Assembly (NCBI RefSeq): GCF_009189165.1
Contig: NZ_CP045118.1
Coordinates: 5,642,001 to 5,706,000 of the forward strand
From: Pseudomonas sp. SCB32
GTDB lineage: Bacteria > Pseudomonadota > Gammaproteobacteria > Pseudomonadales > Pseudomonadaceae
Length of the DNA: 64,000 nucleotides
Direction: 5' to 3'
In this document: positions 19,478 through 29,724 of the stretch, piece by piece
Numbering within the stretch: the first letter of the stretch is position 1
Layout of the letters: the number at the start of each line of letters is the position of its first letter
Notes under the pieces: generated by a model
What the model was told of the DNA's origin: nothing
What the model saw: the letters and a program-made list of their open reading frames with translations, nothing else
The model's database searches: none
Position numbers and translations under genes: made by a program

Positions 19478-19996
19478 TTAATGGCGCTCCAGCTCACGCA
19501 AGCGCTCCAGAATCTCCAGAACCACGAGGCGTGGCGGCCGCTCGTCGGTTTCGATGATTACATCGGCGATTTCGCGATACAGCGGATCGCGCACCTGCAT
19601 GAGGTCACGGAGTATCTGGTCCGGATTGGGCTTCTGCAGCAGCGGGCGATTCTTGTCGCGCGCAGTGCGGGAAATCTGCTGCTCGACCGAGGCGTGCAGG
19701 TAGATCACCTGCCCGCCGGTCTTGAGTATCTGGCGATTGGCGTCACGCATCACCGCACCGCCGCCGGTGGCGATGACCATGCCACCTTCGGCACATAGCT
19801 CGGCAAGCATCGCCTGCTCACGCTCGCGAAAGCCCGCCTCGCCCTCGACATCGAATATCCAGGGGATGTTGGCTCCGCAGCGTTGCTCGATCTCTTTATC
19901 CGAATCTTTGAAGACGAGGTGAAGCTCTTTGGCGAGAAGACGCCCGATGGTGCTTTTACCAGCTCCCATCGGGCCTACCAGAATCAAATTGGACAC
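19478..19996 (-). CDS. aroK: Shikimate kinase
   Basis: 172 residues counted from a GTG at 19996 ([11 protein letters not shown]). A TTG at 20008, overlapping the pilQ stop, would add four residues, but the shorter form has the family length. P-loop G8-P-M-G-A-G-K14-S-T, the shikimate-binding D-x-D region FKDSDKEIE, and GGGAVM near residue 80 are present. It phosphorylates shikimate with ATP. The gene is almost fused to the end of pilQ, as usual for Pseudomonas. Confidence 0.94.
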   Translation of the reverse strand: MSNLILVGPMGAGKSTIGRLLAKELHLVFKDSDKEIEQRCGANIPWIFDVEGEAGFREREQAMLAELCAEGGMVIATGGGAVMRDANRQILKTGGQVIYLHASVEQQISRTARDKNRPLLQKPNPDQILRDLMQVRDPLYREIADVIIETDERPPRLVVLEILERLRELERH

Positions 19997-20004
19997 GACA
20001 TTGA

Positions 20005-22143
20005 TCAACGGCCGGCTGCAAAGGCCTGATTATTCATGATCCGCGGGGTAAGGAAAACCAGCAGCTCGCTCTTGCTGTCGGTTACCGAATCACGACGGAA
20101 CAGCCGTCCAATGAACGGAACGTCACCCAGGAACGGAACCTTGTCGGTCTGCTTGGTCTGGGTATTGGAGAACACACCGCCGATCACGATGGTCTCGCCA
20201 TCGTTGACCAGCACCTTGGCGTTCACCTCGTTCTTCTTGATCGGCGGTACGCCATTGAGTGCGTTGGCGTAGTCCGGCTCGTCCTTATTGACCTTCACTT
20301 CCATGATGATGCGGTTGTCCGGGGTGATCTGCGGGGTCACTTCCAGGGCCAGGGCGGCCTCCTTGAAGGACACCGAGGTAGCACCGCTGGAGCTGGCTTC
20401 CTGGTAAGGAATCTCCGAACCCTTCAGGATCTTCGCGGTTTCCTTATCGGAGGTAACGACCTTCGGCTGGGAGACCACCTCACCGTTGCCGCTCTTTTCC
20501 ATGGCGGAAAGCTGCAGGTCGAGCATGGCGTGATCGCTCAGGAAGCCAATGCCAATACCCGAGGTGCTGTTTACCGCACCCATGTCAACGAACGGGACCG
20601 GCGCAACACCATCCTTCGCGGTAAAGTTACCAATGGTATCGGTACCGGGCAGGAACAACTTGCCGTTGCTATCGACAGTACGGGCCCCGTCCTTACCATA
20701 GAAATCCCAGTTGCCGGAGCTGAATGCGCCGCCCCAGCGAACACCAAGGCTCTTGCTGTAGTCGACGGCGGCTTCGACGATGCGCGCCTCGATCATCACC
20801 TGGCGAACCGGGATGTCCAATTGCGCGACGATACGACGAAGCTCATCCAGGCGTTCCTGGGTCTGGTAGGCGATGATCGCGTTGGTGCGATCATCGACAG
20901 TGATCGAGCCACGGTTGTCCGCGCCCGGAGTCTGCGGCGCACCCGGAGCACCGACGCCGGTTACCGACTGGAACAGCTTGGCGATGTCAGCTGCCTTCGC
21001 GTAGTTCACCTGAATCAGCTCGCGACGAAGCGGAGCCAGTTCGGAAATCTGCTTCTGGGCCTCGAGCTCCTGGCGCTCACGCGCTGCGATCTCTTCAGCC
21101 GGCGCGACCAGCAGAACGTTGCCCACCTTGCGCTTGTCCAGACCCTTGGTCTTCAGCACAAGGTCCAGCGCCTGGTCCCACGGCACGTTCTGCAGACGCA
21201 GGGTGATATTGCCCTGGACGGTATCTGAAGCCACCAGGTTCAGGTCGGTGAAGTCGGCAATCAACTGCAGGACCGAGCGCACATCGATGTCCTGGAAGTT
21301 CAGCGACAACTTCTCGCCGGTGTAGGCGAAGGTATCCTTCTTGCGCTTCTCCGCATCATCCTGAGTCAGCGGCTTGATACTGACGGTCATCCGGTTATCA
21401 GTCTGATAAACGAGATAGTCGTACAGGCCGGTCGGCTCGATGGAGATGCTCGCCTTGTCGCCCGCCGCGGAAGCGTTGACGAACTGTACCGGCGTGGCGA
21501 AGTCCTTCACGTCCAGGCGTACGCGCAGGTTGTCAGGCAATTGGGTCCGCGGGAATTCCAGGCGGATCTTGCCGCCCTGCTCCTGAATGTCCGGACTGAC
21601 GGTCGGATCGGACAGGTCGATCACGACATTGCCTTCCCCTTGATCGCCACGCTGGAAGTCGATGTTGCGAATTGCCTTGCCCGCCGCAATGTAGGACTTG
21701 GACTGTGCCGGCTTGGCGATTGGCGCGGATACCGGCGCCGCCGATGCAACCGTGCTGGAGGCACCGGCGCCACCCACCACGACGTACAGGTTCGAACCTT
21801 CCGACCGAGTGGTGTATGGCACAAGGGTGGCAAGGTTGACGATCAGGCGGGTGCGATCTTTTGCTTCAACCACCGTCAGGCTGCGCGCATTACCCACGCC
21901 CAGCTCGCGATTCTTGCTGCCCAGCTTGTTCTGCACACCCGGCAGATCCAGCGCGATACGCGCCGGCTGCTCGATGGTGTAGCCACGCGGCGCCGCCACC
22001 GGACCGTCGAAGCCCAGCTTCAGCTCGACCCGATCACCCGGCAAGGCTGAAACATCGACGCTCTGCAGATTGGCGGCCAGCAATGCTGGCGCAAAGACTG
22101 CCGCGAGCAAGGAGATGCTCAGGCGGGAAAGCATTTTGTTCAT
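20005..22143 (-). CDS. pilQ: Type IV pilus secretin
   Basis: 712 residues from ATG 22143, which starts a clean signal peptide ([21 protein letters not shown]). An upstream ATG pair at 22188/22182 has a better SD (AAGGGCGGGG) and cannot be excluded. Two N-terminal AMIN domains (peptidoglycan binding) are followed by the N0/STN-like domain ([19 protein letters not shown]) and N1 domain. The C-terminal secretin barrel includes [14 protein letters not shown] near its end. PilQ forms the outer-membrane gate for pili. Compared with remembered P. aeruginosa PilQ, the region after the N1 domain differs by short indels. Confidence 0.96.
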   Translation of the reverse strand: MNKMLSRLSISLLAAVFAPALLAANLQSVDVSALPGDRVELKLGFDGPVAAPRGYTIEQPARIALDLPGVQNKLGSKNRELGVGNARSLTVVEAKDRTRLIVNLATLVPYTTRSEGSNLYVVVGGAGASSTVASAAPVSAPIAKPAQSKSYIAAGKAIRNIDFQRGDQGEGNVVIDLSDPTVSPDIQEQGGKIRLEFPRTQLPDNLRVRLDVKDFATPVQFVNASAAGDKASISIEPTGLYDYLVYQTDNRMTVSIKPLTQDDAEKRKKDTFAYTGEKLSLNFQDIDVRSVLQLIADFTDLNLVASDTVQGNITLRLQNVPWDQALDLVLKTKGLDKRKVGNVLLVAPAEEIAARERQELEAQKQISELAPLRRELIQVNYAKAADIAKLFQSVTGVGAPGAPQTPGADNRGSITVDDRTNAIIAYQTQERLDELRRIVAQLDIPVRQVMIEARIVEAAVDYSKSLGVRWGGAFSSGNWDFYGKDGARTVDSNGKLFLPGTDTIGNFTAKDGVAPVPFVDMGAVNSTSGIGIGFLSDHAMLDLQLSAMEKSGNGEVVSQPKVVTSDKETAKILKGSEIPYQEASSSGATSVSFKEAALALEVTPQITPDNRIIMEVKVNKDEPDYANALNGVPPIKKNEVNAKVLVNDGETIVIGGVFSNTQTKQTDKVPFLGDVPFIGRLFRRDSVTDSKSELLVFLTPRIMNNQAFAAGR

Positions 22144-22196
22144 CGTCTGAATCCGTCGTGCAGACTGCTGTTTGTTATCCATCTTCATCCCCGCCC

Positions 22197-22721
22197 TTAG
22201 GAGCGTTCCTTGAGAGTCAGGCTGCGCGGACGCTCCAGCCAGCCACCCTCACCATCAGGAACGATTTCAATCACGTCGATCTTGCCTTCGCTGATCGCAA
22301 CGATCTTGCCGTCATTGCGCCCCAGGTAGTCGCCGATCCGTACCCGGTGCACCCCTCCTGCACCTTTCACGAGGGCGAACATCTGGCTGTCCCTGGACAA
22401 GGTCCCCACCATCTCGAAGGTTTCGATATTGAAGCCTTCCAGGAACTGCTTGACCCGGGTTTCGTCCGGCTTGACCACCTTGTTACCCTTCTGCTTCACC
22501 GCCAGATCGATCTTTACCGGTGGCTGGAAGGGGCTGCGCAATGCCGAGGCACTGTAGGTGAATGCTTCATACGGCTGGAACTTGGGCAGTGGTTCGATGG
22601 CCCCCTTGGGACGCGCGCGAACCTCGTCCATATAGGCCTGCAGATCGCTGAAATCACTGCCCGAACCGCACCCGTTCAAGCTCAGCAGCAAAAATCCACA
22701 AATGATCAGGCGCCCCCTCAT
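22197..22721 (-). CDS. pilP: Type IV pilus assembly lipoprotein
   Basis: 174 residues with a lipoprotein signal (LLLSLNGC, Cys at 18). It has a flexible segment and the C-terminal HR/beta domain found in PilP and GspC (LEGFNIETFEMVGTLSR, VRIGDYLGRNDGKI). PilP binds the PilN/PilO dimer and links it to PilQ in the periplasm. Its ATG overlaps the pilO stop by four bases, which indicates translational coupling. Confidence 0.95.
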   Translation of the reverse strand: MRGRLIICGFLLLSLNGCGSGSDFSDLQAYMDEVRARPKGAIEPLPKFQPYEAFTYSASALRSPFQPPVKIDLAVKQKGNKVVKPDETRVKQFLEGFNIETFEMVGTLSRDSQMFALVKGAGGVHRVRIGDYLGRNDGKIVAISEGKIDVIEIVPDGEGGWLERPRSLTLKERS

Positions 22722-23368
22722 TTCTTGGCTCCTGTGCTCGGGGCATTAGCCTTCACGCCCTTGTCGTTGTAGCGATAGGTCTTGGCCAGGATGCTCATCT
22801 TCAGCCTGGACGTGGTGTCGGCACTGGCCGGCTTGATCTCGAAATCATGCAAGGTAACGATCCGCGGAAGGCTGGACACGCCGCTGACGAATGTCGCCAG
22901 ATCGTGATACCCGCCCACAACACTGATCTGGATGGGCAATTCGATGTAGAACTGCTGGGTCACCTCCGGCAGCAGCTTGATCTCCTCGAACTCGAGCCCG
23001 CTCCCCAGTCCGGTACGGGTAATGTCTTCGAGCAGGCCGGGCACTTCGGTATCGCTGGGCAGTTGCCGCAGCAAGGCACCGAAGGACTCCTCCATTTCCT
23101 TCATCTGGGTCTTGTAGGCTTCCAGATTGGCCGCCTGGAACGCCTTGGAGGAAAACTGCTGCTTGAGCGTCTCCTCTTCGGAACGTTGCCGATCCAACTG
23201 TTCCTGCAGGTCCTTCAAGTGGAAGTTGTAGCCAAGCGCGAGTACGACGGCCATCAGCAGAATGCAGGCAATAACCTTGACCGCCGCCGGCCAGGAGCCG
23301 AGGTTATTCAGGTCAAGATCGTTGATGTCGATCTTGCGCACGCTCTGGAGGGAACTGGCCAGACTCAT
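22718..23368 (-). CDS. pilO: Type IV pilus inner-membrane platform protein
   Basis: 216 residues from ATG 23368 with SD AGGAG. A short cytoplasmic N-terminus is followed by one transmembrane helix (VIACILLMAVVLALGYNF). A coiled coil comes next (KDLQEQLDRQRSEEETLKQQ), then the periplasmic ferredoxin-like domain with QFYIELPIQISVVGGYHDL. PilO pairs with PilN. An in-frame extension to 23515 overlaps pilN and is rejected. It overlaps pilN by four bases. Confidence 0.95.
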   Translation of the reverse strand: MSLASSLQSVRKIDINDLDLNNLGSWPAAVKVIACILLMAVVLALGYNFHLKDLQEQLDRQRSEEETLKQQFSSKAFQAANLEAYKTQMKEMEESFGALLRQLPSDTEVPGLLEDITRTGLGSGLEFEEIKLLPEVTQQFYIELPIQISVVGGYHDLATFVSGVSSLPRIVTLHDFEIKPASADTTSRLKMSILAKTYRYNDKGVKANAPSTGAKK

Positions 23369-23957
23369 TTCTTGGCTCCTTGCGCAACGTTCTTCTGCTC
23401 CGCCTCTTCCGCCCCGGGCTGGGTCTGTTGAACCGTCAACTGGAAGATATTCGCCTGGTCCACCGCCCCCTGGGTCACCGCCTTGACTTCCGTCAGGTTC
23501 GGCGCCTTGAGCCATTCCGAGGCATCCAGGTTGCGCATCAGGTTGGAAACCCGATTGTTCGACTCGGCCGCACCCGCGATGGCGATGGATTTCCCGGTCA
23601 TTTTCAGGTCGGTGAAATAGACGCCATCGGGCAACGTACGGACCAACTGATCGAACACCCGCCCAATGATCGGACGGTTGCCCTGCAGGTCCGAAATGAT
23701 CTTCATACGCTCCAGCAATTGCTGGCGGCGAGTTTTCAGCTCACTGATTTCCTTGATCCGCGCATCGAGCACGGTGATTTCCTTGCGCAGGAAATCGTTG
23801 CGCGCGTTCTGGTTCTCGATGGCCGAATTGAAGTACTGGTCACCCAGGAAGACGAGCGCGCCGGAGGCCAGAAGCACCGCTCCCAGAGTCACCAGGAAGC
23901 GCTGCTTGCGCTCCTCGCGCAGCTGTTCCCGCCACGGCAATAAGTTGATGCGAGTCA

Positions 23958-23958
<1 letters not shown>
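23365..23958 (-). CDS. pilN: Type IV pilus inner-membrane protein, PilM partner
   Basis: 197 residues. The cytoplasmic N-terminus carries the I4-N-L-L-P-W9 motif that docks into PilM. A transmembrane helix around residues 23-40, a coiled coil and a periplasmic ferredoxin-like domain follow. Start and stop overlap pilM (one base) and pilO (four bases). This packing is typical for subunits needed in fixed ratio. Confidence 0.95.
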
Positions 23959-25049
<1,091 letters not shown>

Positions 25050-25074
25050 TTACGGACGATTTATGTTTCTTCAC

Positions 25075-25103
25075 ATTAGATACCAGACTTGACACCTTCG
25101 CAA
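25075..25103 (-). promoter_or_regulatory. Candidate promoter of the pilM operon
   Basis: On the minus strand TTGCGA (25098-25103) and TCTAAT (25075-25080) are separated by exactly 17 bases. Transcription would start near 25068, about 45 bases before the pilM GTG. Confidence 0.45.
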
Positions 25104-25128
25104 ATGGCTCACCGGGAAAAAAACTGCT

Positions 25129-25134
25129 TATAAT
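25129..25134 (+). promoter_or_regulatory. Candidate -10 box of the ponA promoter
   Basis: A perfect TATAAT at 25129-25134 lies ~74 bases before the ponA ATG. The -35 is weak (TGGCTC at 25105-25110, 18-base spacer). A perfect TTGACA at 25089-25094 is too far upstream to pair with it. Confidence 0.45.
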
Positions 25135-25207
25135 GTGATCAGCTTTTCCCTTTTTGCTGCGCCATCCGCTTAACTCTTTCTTTTCTCTGGAAATCCAAGA
25201 CCTTCCA

Positions 25208-27646
25208 ATGCGCCTGCTGAAGTTTCTGTGGTGGACCTGCGTCACCATAATCTGTGGATTGCTGCTCAGTTTCAGCGGCGCCTACCTTTACCTCAGCCCG
25301 AACCTCCCGTCCGTGGAGGCCCTACGCAACGTGCGCTTGCAGATGCCGTTGCGGGTTTACAGCAGCGATAACAAATTGATAGCAGAGTTTGGCGAGATGC
25401 GCCGCACGCCGATTCGCTTTGCTGAAATCCCCCAGGATTTCACCCACGCGCTGCTCTCGGCCGAGGATGACAATTTCGCCAATCATTATGGCGTCGACGT
25501 CAAAAGCCTGATGCGTGCTGCCGCGCAATTATTGAAGACAGGGCATATCCAGACGGGTGGCAGTACCATCACCATGCAGGTGGCGAAGAACTACTTCCTC
25601 ACCAACGAACGCAGTTTCTCGCGGAAGATCAATGAGATATTGCTTGCACTGCAGATCGAGCGCTCGCTGACCAAGGACGAGATCCTCGAGCTGTACGTCA
25701 ACAAGATCTATCTGGGCAACCGCGCCTACGGCGTGGAAGCCGCCGCTCAGGTGTACTACGGCAAGTCGATCAAGGACCTGAGCCTGGCCCAGATGGCGAT
25801 GATCGCCGGCCTGCCGAAGGCCCCGTCGCGCTACAACCCGCTGGCCAACCCCGCACGCAGCCTGGAACGCCGCAACTGGATCCTCGAGCGCATGCTCAAG
25901 CTGGGCTTCATCGATCAGCCTCGCTTCGAAGCGGCGGTCAAGGAACCCATCGCCGCCTCCTATCACGTTCAGAGCCCGGAACTGGCGGCACCGTACATCG
26001 CCGAAATGGCGCGTGCCGAACTGGTCGGCCGCTTCGGCGGCGATGCCTATACCGAGGGCTACCGCGTCTACACCACCGTACGCAGCGACCTGCAGGACGA
26101 CGCCAACAACGCGCTGCGCGATGGCTTGCAGGAGTACGACCAGCGTCACGGCTACCGCGGCCCGGAAACCCGCCTGCCCGGCAAGACCCGTGATGCCTGG
26201 CGCCAGGCGATCACCCAGCAGCGCCCGCTCGGCGGCCTGGAGCCGGCGATCGTAATCCAGGTGGAAAAGAGCGGCGCCATGGTGATGACCCGCGACGGCA
26301 AGGAAGAAGCGCTCGGCTGGGACGGCATGAAGTGGGCACGCCCCTACCTCAGCAACAACAGCATGGGCCCGATGCCTCGCCAGCCGAGCGACGTGGTCCA
26401 GCCCGGCGATGTGATTCGCGTGCAACGCGCCGACAACGGCACGCTGCGCCTGACCCAGGTACCGGCCGCGCAGAGCGCTCTGGTCTCGCTGAATCCGCAG
26501 GACGGGGCGATCATGGCCCTGGTTGGCGGCTTCTCCTTCGAGCAGAGCAACTACAACCGCGCCACCCAGGCCAAGCGCCAGCCCGGTTCCAGCTTCAAGC
26601 CGTTCATCTACAGCGCGGCGCTGGACAACGGCTTCACAGCTGCTTCGCTGATCAACGACGCCCCCGTGGTGTTCTACGACGAGTACCTGGACAAGGTCTG
26701 GCGACCGAAGAACGACACCAACACCTTCCTCGGTCCGATCCCGATGCGCGAGGCGCTCTACAAGTCGCGCAACATGGTCTCGATCCGCATTCTCCAGGGA
26801 CTGGGTGTCGAGCGCGCGCGCACCTACATCAGCCGCTTCGGCTTCAACAAGGACGAGCTGCCGCCGAACCTGTCGATGGCACTTGGCACCGCGACCCTGA
26901 CACCGCTGGAAATCGCCTCCGCCTGGAGCACCTTCGCCAACGGCGGCTTCAAGGTTTCGCCCTACGTGGTCGATCGCATCGAAAGCCGAGACGGCCAGGT
27001 TGTCTTCCAGGCCAACCCGCCCCGCGTGCCGAATGACGAGGCGCAGGCCCAACAAGCCCAGCCCCAGGCGCAGCCCAGTGGAACCAACGCGCTGGGCAAC
27101 GACGACCCGAGCCTGGCCAAGACCACCATCGAACCGGCTGCCGCCGAGCGCATCATCGATGCCCGTACCGCCTACATCATGACCAGCATGCTGCAGGACG
27201 TGATCAAGCGCGGCACCGGCCGCCGCGCCCTGGCGCTCAAGCGGGATGACCTGGCTGGCAAGACCGGTACCACCAACGACTCCAAGGACACCTGGTTCTC
27301 CGGCTTCAACGCCGATTACATGACCACTGTCTGGGTCGGCTTCGACCAGCCGGAAAGCCTCGGCCGCGCCGAATACGGCGGCAACGTGGCGCTGCCGATC
27401 TGGATGCGCTACATGGGCGCGGCACTGAAGGACAAGCCCTCGCACGTGCTGCCCGAACCCGCCGGCATGATCAGCCTGCGCATCGACCCGGTGACCGGCC
27501 GCGCGGCCGCACCGGGTACGCCGGGCGCTTACTTCGAACTGTTCAAGAACGAGGACACGCCGCCGTCGATGAGCGAACTGGCGCCGGGGAGCGCGCCCGG
27601 AAGCGGTATGCCAGCAGAGGAAGAAGCACCGATCGACCTGTTCTGA
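25208..27646 (+). CDS. ponA: Bifunctional penicillin-binding protein 1A
   Basis: 812 residues from ATG 25208 (MRLLKFLWWT), rejecting an 18-residue in-frame extension. One N-terminal transmembrane anchor is followed by the GT51 transglycosylase domain: catalytic Glu in SAEDDNF, then GGSTITMQVAKN. An OB-like insert precedes the transpeptidase with S-x-x-K (GSSFKPF), S-x-N (SRN) and KTGTTN. It polymerises and cross-links peptidoglycan at the inner membrane. The loop before the last motif (Gln/Ala-rich, ~residues 605-640) is shorter than in remembered P. aeruginosa PonA (822). PilMNOPQ must cross the wall it builds, and the two units are divergent. Confidence 0.97.
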   Translation: MRLLKFLWWTCVTIICGLLLSFSGAYLYLSPNLPSVEALRNVRLQMPLRVYSSDNKLIAEFGEMRRTPIRFAEIPQDFTHALLSAEDDNFANHYGVDVKSLMRAAAQLLKTGHIQTGGSTITMQVAKNYFLTNERSFSRKINEILLALQIERSLTKDEILELYVNKIYLGNRAYGVEAAAQVYYGKSIKDLSLAQMAMIAGLPKAPSRYNPLANPARSLERRNWILERMLKLGFIDQPRFEAAVKEPIAASYHVQSPELAAPYIAEMARAELVGRFGGDAYTEGYRVYTTVRSDLQDDANNALRDGLQEYDQRHGYRGPETRLPGKTRDAWRQAITQQRPLGGLEPAIVIQVEKSGAMVMTRDGKEEALGWDGMKWARPYLSNNSMGPMPRQPSDVVQPGDVIRVQRADNGTLRLTQVPAAQSALVSLNPQDGAIMALVGGFSFEQSNYNRATQAKRQPGSSFKPFIYSAALDNGFTAASLINDAPVVFYDEYLDKVWRPKNDTNTFLGPIPMREALYKSRNMVSIRILQGLGVERARTYISRFGFNKDELPPNLSMALGTATLTPLEIASAWSTFANGGFKVSPYVVDRIESRDGQVVFQANPPRVPNDEAQAQQAQPQAQPSGTNALGNDDPSLAKTTIEPAAAERIIDARTAYIMTSMLQDVIKRGTGRRALALKRDDLAGKTGTTNDSKDTWFSGFNADYMTTVWVGFDQPESLGRAEYGGNVALPIWMRYMGAALKDKPSHVLPEPAGMISLRIDPVTGRAAAPGTPGAYFELFKNEDTPPSMSELAPGSAPGSGMPAEEEAPIDLF

Positions 27647-27656
27647 CAGGCAGATG

Positions 27657-27681
27657 AAAGCCCCTCTCAAGAGGGGCTTTT
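27657..27681 (+). terminator. Intrinsic terminator of ponA
   Basis: AAAGCCCCTC (27657-27666), loop TCAA, GAGGGGCTTTT (27671-27681). Eleven bases past the stop. Confidence 0.85.
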
Positions 27682-27756
27682 ACATTGGGGAATGGATTCT
27701 CAAAGAATAATGGCATTTCGCCAAATCATTGATTAATCTGACACTTGCGGCGGCGA

Positions 27757-27912
27757 ATGACCCCGGACGACCGACCCCATCCGGCGCGTCAGGGGCTTCC
27801 CGCGGCAACAGATCCAGGACGTCCGCAAACTGCTCGGCTGGCTGTTCTGCCTGATCGCATTGCTGCTCGTTGCGCGCCCGTACTACTGGGGCAGATCACG
27901 CCAGGTCAGATA
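27757..27912 (+). pseudogene. Possible small single-span membrane protein, frame broken
   Basis: ATG at 27757 begins MTPDDRPHP with GC-rich third positions, which then shift into the +1 frame around 27781-27787. That second frame reads RGFPRQQIQDVRKLLGWL and then a hydrophobic helix (FCLIALLLVA) ending RPYYWG and TAG at 27910-27912. It has high G/C at third positions but no start codon of its own. The two halves would give a ~50-residue protein if one base were skipped near 27781. The 3' end overlaps the convergent YgjP-like gene by 30 bases. It could be a decayed gene, a sequencing indel or chance. Confidence 0.35.
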
Positions 27913-28377
27913 GACGCGCAGATCGAACTCCAGCTGGTGATAGCCCGGCAGCATGTGCTCGCAAAGCTGGTAGAAGGCCTTGCTGTGGTCGCGCTCCTTC
28001 AGATGCGCCAGCTCGTGGACGACGATCATCTGCAGGAACTCGGGCGCAGCGTCCTTGAACAACGAAGCGACGCGGATTTCCTTCTTCGCCTTGAGCTTGC
28101 CGCCCTGTACCCGAGAGATCGCGGTATTCAGGCCCAGGGCTCGCTGCACGACGTCCAGCTTGTTGTCGTAGAGCACCTTGTCCACCGCCGGCGCGGTGCG
28201 CATGTACTGCTGCTTGAGATCCATGGCGTAGCCGTACAGCGCCTTGTCGCTCTGTACGTCATGACGGCCGGGATAGCGACGCTCCAGATACTCGCCGAGG
28301 CGGTTCTGCTCGATGAGCTGACGTACCTGATCCTGGAGCTGTTGCGGGTAAGCCTGGAGATAGCGAAGCGGTTGCAT
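27883..28377 (-). CDS. YgjP-like zinc metallopeptidase (DUF45 / M48-type)
   Basis: 164 residues from ATG 28377 (MQPLRYLQAYP). An ATG ten codons upstream is less likely. The zincin motif H-E-L-A-H is in VVHELAHLKERDHSKAFY, where the downstream D/H would complete the metal site. The family (E. coli YgjP) is a compact cytoplasmic metalloprotein seen near restriction or DNA-metabolism genes, and its substrate is not established. Here the neighbours give no clue. The gene is flanked by the ponA block and a methyltransferase gene on the same strand. Confidence 0.75.
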   Translation of the reverse strand: MQPLRYLQAYPQQLQDQVRQLIEQNRLGEYLERRYPGRHDVQSDKALYGYAMDLKQQYMRTAPAVDKVLYDNKLDVVQRALGLNTAISRVQGGKLKAKKEIRVASLFKDAAPEFLQMIVVHELAHLKERDHSKAFYQLCEHMLPGYHQLEFDLRVYLTWRDLPQ

Positions 28378-28427
28378 GGGAGAGCGACTGGCGGGAAATC
28401 CAGCCACCAGTCTACCGCATTCCCCAC

Positions 28428-29198
28428 TCAGTCCAGCGCGCGCGTGCTGTACGCCTCGGTGCGATAGGGGAATGCAACTTCCGTACGCCCCTTCAGCGCC
28501 GGATGGCTGGCAATCAGTTCGCGCAGCTGCTCGGCGACCCAGTGCTTCCGCTCGTCCGGCAGTGCGGCAATGAAGCTCACAGAGAGAAGACGCGCAACGA
28601 TCACCTGCTCCGGCGGGCCGACATGCTGATGGCTGAACTCACGCAGACGCAGGGGCTCGAAGCGAGCCCCTGCGAACGCCTGGCGCCATTCACCGGTATG
28701 GAAGCGCGGCGTGCTGCCTTCGTAGCGTTCGACGATGCGAGTGACTTCGGCCACCCAGTCGACCCGTTCGTCACGCACGTTCCAGACCAGCCCGAGGTGG
28801 CCGCCAGGACGCAGTACTCGATGGATTTCACCCAGCGACCGCTCGTCAGCGAACCAGTGGAAGGCCTGCGCGCAGGTCAGTGCATCCAGGCTTTGTGCGG
28901 CCAACGGGATCGCCTGGGCGGTGCCGTTGAGTACCTTCACCGCAGGCAAGGCTGCACTCAATTGCTCGCGCATCGCTGCCACCGGCTCGATCGCCGTGAC
29001 CTGCGCTCCGCTGCGCAGCAGCAAAGCGGTGAACTTGCCGGTGCCCGCGCCAAGGTCGGCCACTTGCTTGCCGTGGCTGATTTCCAGCGCCTCGCCGAGC
29101 CAGCCCAGCAGCCCCTCGGGATAGTCCGGGCGGCCGTGGGCATAGGCTTTCGCTTCGCGGGCGTATCCATCCCGCGCACTGCCATGTACATCCGTCAT
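28428..29198 (-). CDS. Class I SAM-dependent methyltransferase (Methyltransf_11 type)
   Basis: 256 residues from ATG 29198, with GGAGG eight bases upstream. A longer in-frame ORF to 29465 overlaps the next gene and is rejected. SAM motif I is VADLGAGTGKFTALLLRSG. The acidic loop after strand 2 is TAIEPVAAMREQL, and motif III-like HRVLRPGGHLGLVWNV is present. The segment LTCAQAFHWFADERSL is typical of the yeast Crg1 / trans-aconitate-like branch. The acceptor is unknown. Use of SAM links it loosely to metK further right. Confidence 0.8.
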   Translation of the reverse strand: MTDVHGSARDGYAREAKAYAHGRPDYPEGLLGWLGEALEISHGKQVADLGAGTGKFTALLLRSGAQVTAIEPVAAMREQLSAALPAVKVLNGTAQAIPLAAQSLDALTCAQAFHWFADERSLGEIHRVLRPGGHLGLVWNVRDERVDWVAEVTRIVERYEGSTPRFHTGEWRQAFAGARFEPLRLREFSHQHVGPPEQVIVARLLSVSFIAALPDERKHWVAEQLRELIASHPALKGRTEVAFPYRTEAYSTRALD

Positions 29199-29235
29199 CG
29201 TACCTCCAGAGCCCGTCCGAGCTGAGCAGGAGGGC

Positions 29236-29655
29236 TCAGCGGAACCGGCAGGTCTTGCCGTCGAGATAACTACGGTAGCAGCTGAGCAGGCGTGACTCCT
29301 TGATCCGGCATCGCTTCTGCCGGCATTCGCTGTGGAACTCGAAACGACCGCCATCGGGGTCGGCCAGTTGGATGCGGATCGCCGGCCAGCCTTTCTCCGG
29401 CGCCTTCTCCGGGGTGCTGAGCACGCGGCTTTCGTTCTCCACCAGTGCCGCGCCCGCCTCGGCATAGTCGAAGACGAACAGCAGGGTGCGCGAGGTCTTC
29501 AGCGTGCACTCCTGGTGAGTCTGGCAATTCTGCGCGTCCACTGGCAGGTTCACCGGCGGTTTGGGCGGTGGCGCCGGTGGTTGCGCGGGGTGCAGCGAAC
29601 AGCCGGCCAGCAGCGCCAGCGACAAGGCGGCGAGCCCGGCACGCAACATCGACAT
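29236..29655 (-). CDS. Hypothetical lipoprotein
   Basis: 139 residues. The signal ends with lipobox L-L-A-G-C (Cys ~19), then a Pro-rich spacer. The compact rest has six or more cysteines (e.g. NCQTHQEC, SECRQKRC, LLSCYRSYLDGKTC), which suggests disulfides in the periplasm. The SD AAGGAG is at a good distance from ATG 29655. No family is recognised; by position it may be remembered PA0554. It lies directly downstream of fba but beyond a terminator. Confidence 0.7.
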   Translation of the reverse strand: MSMLRAGLAALSLALLAGCSLHPAQPPAPPPKPPVNLPVDAQNCQTHQECTLKTSRTLLFVFDYAEAGAALVENESRVLSTPEKAPEKGWPAIRIQLADPDGGRFEFHSECRQKRCRIKESRLLSCYRSYLDGKTCRFR

Positions 29656-29683
29656 GCCATCAATCTCCTTCTGGCGGATACGA

Positions 29684-29708
29684 AAGAGCCCCGCAATGCG
29701 GGGCTCTT
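29684..29708 (-). terminator. Intrinsic terminator of fba
   Basis: AAGAGCCCCGC (29684-29694), loop AAT, GCGGGGCTCTT (29698-29708), 17 bases beyond the fba stop on the minus strand and overlapping the leader of the lipoprotein gene. Confidence 0.8.
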
Positions 29709-29724
29709 GGCAAACGAAGCGGGA

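Noticed and set aside
25089..25094. Perfect TTGACA as -35 of ponA
   Set aside because: The nearest good -10 (TATAAT, 25129) is 34 bases away, too far for one promoter.
25529..27670. 713-codon minus-strand ORF over ponA
   Set aside because: Antisense shadow. ponA motifs fix the coding strand.
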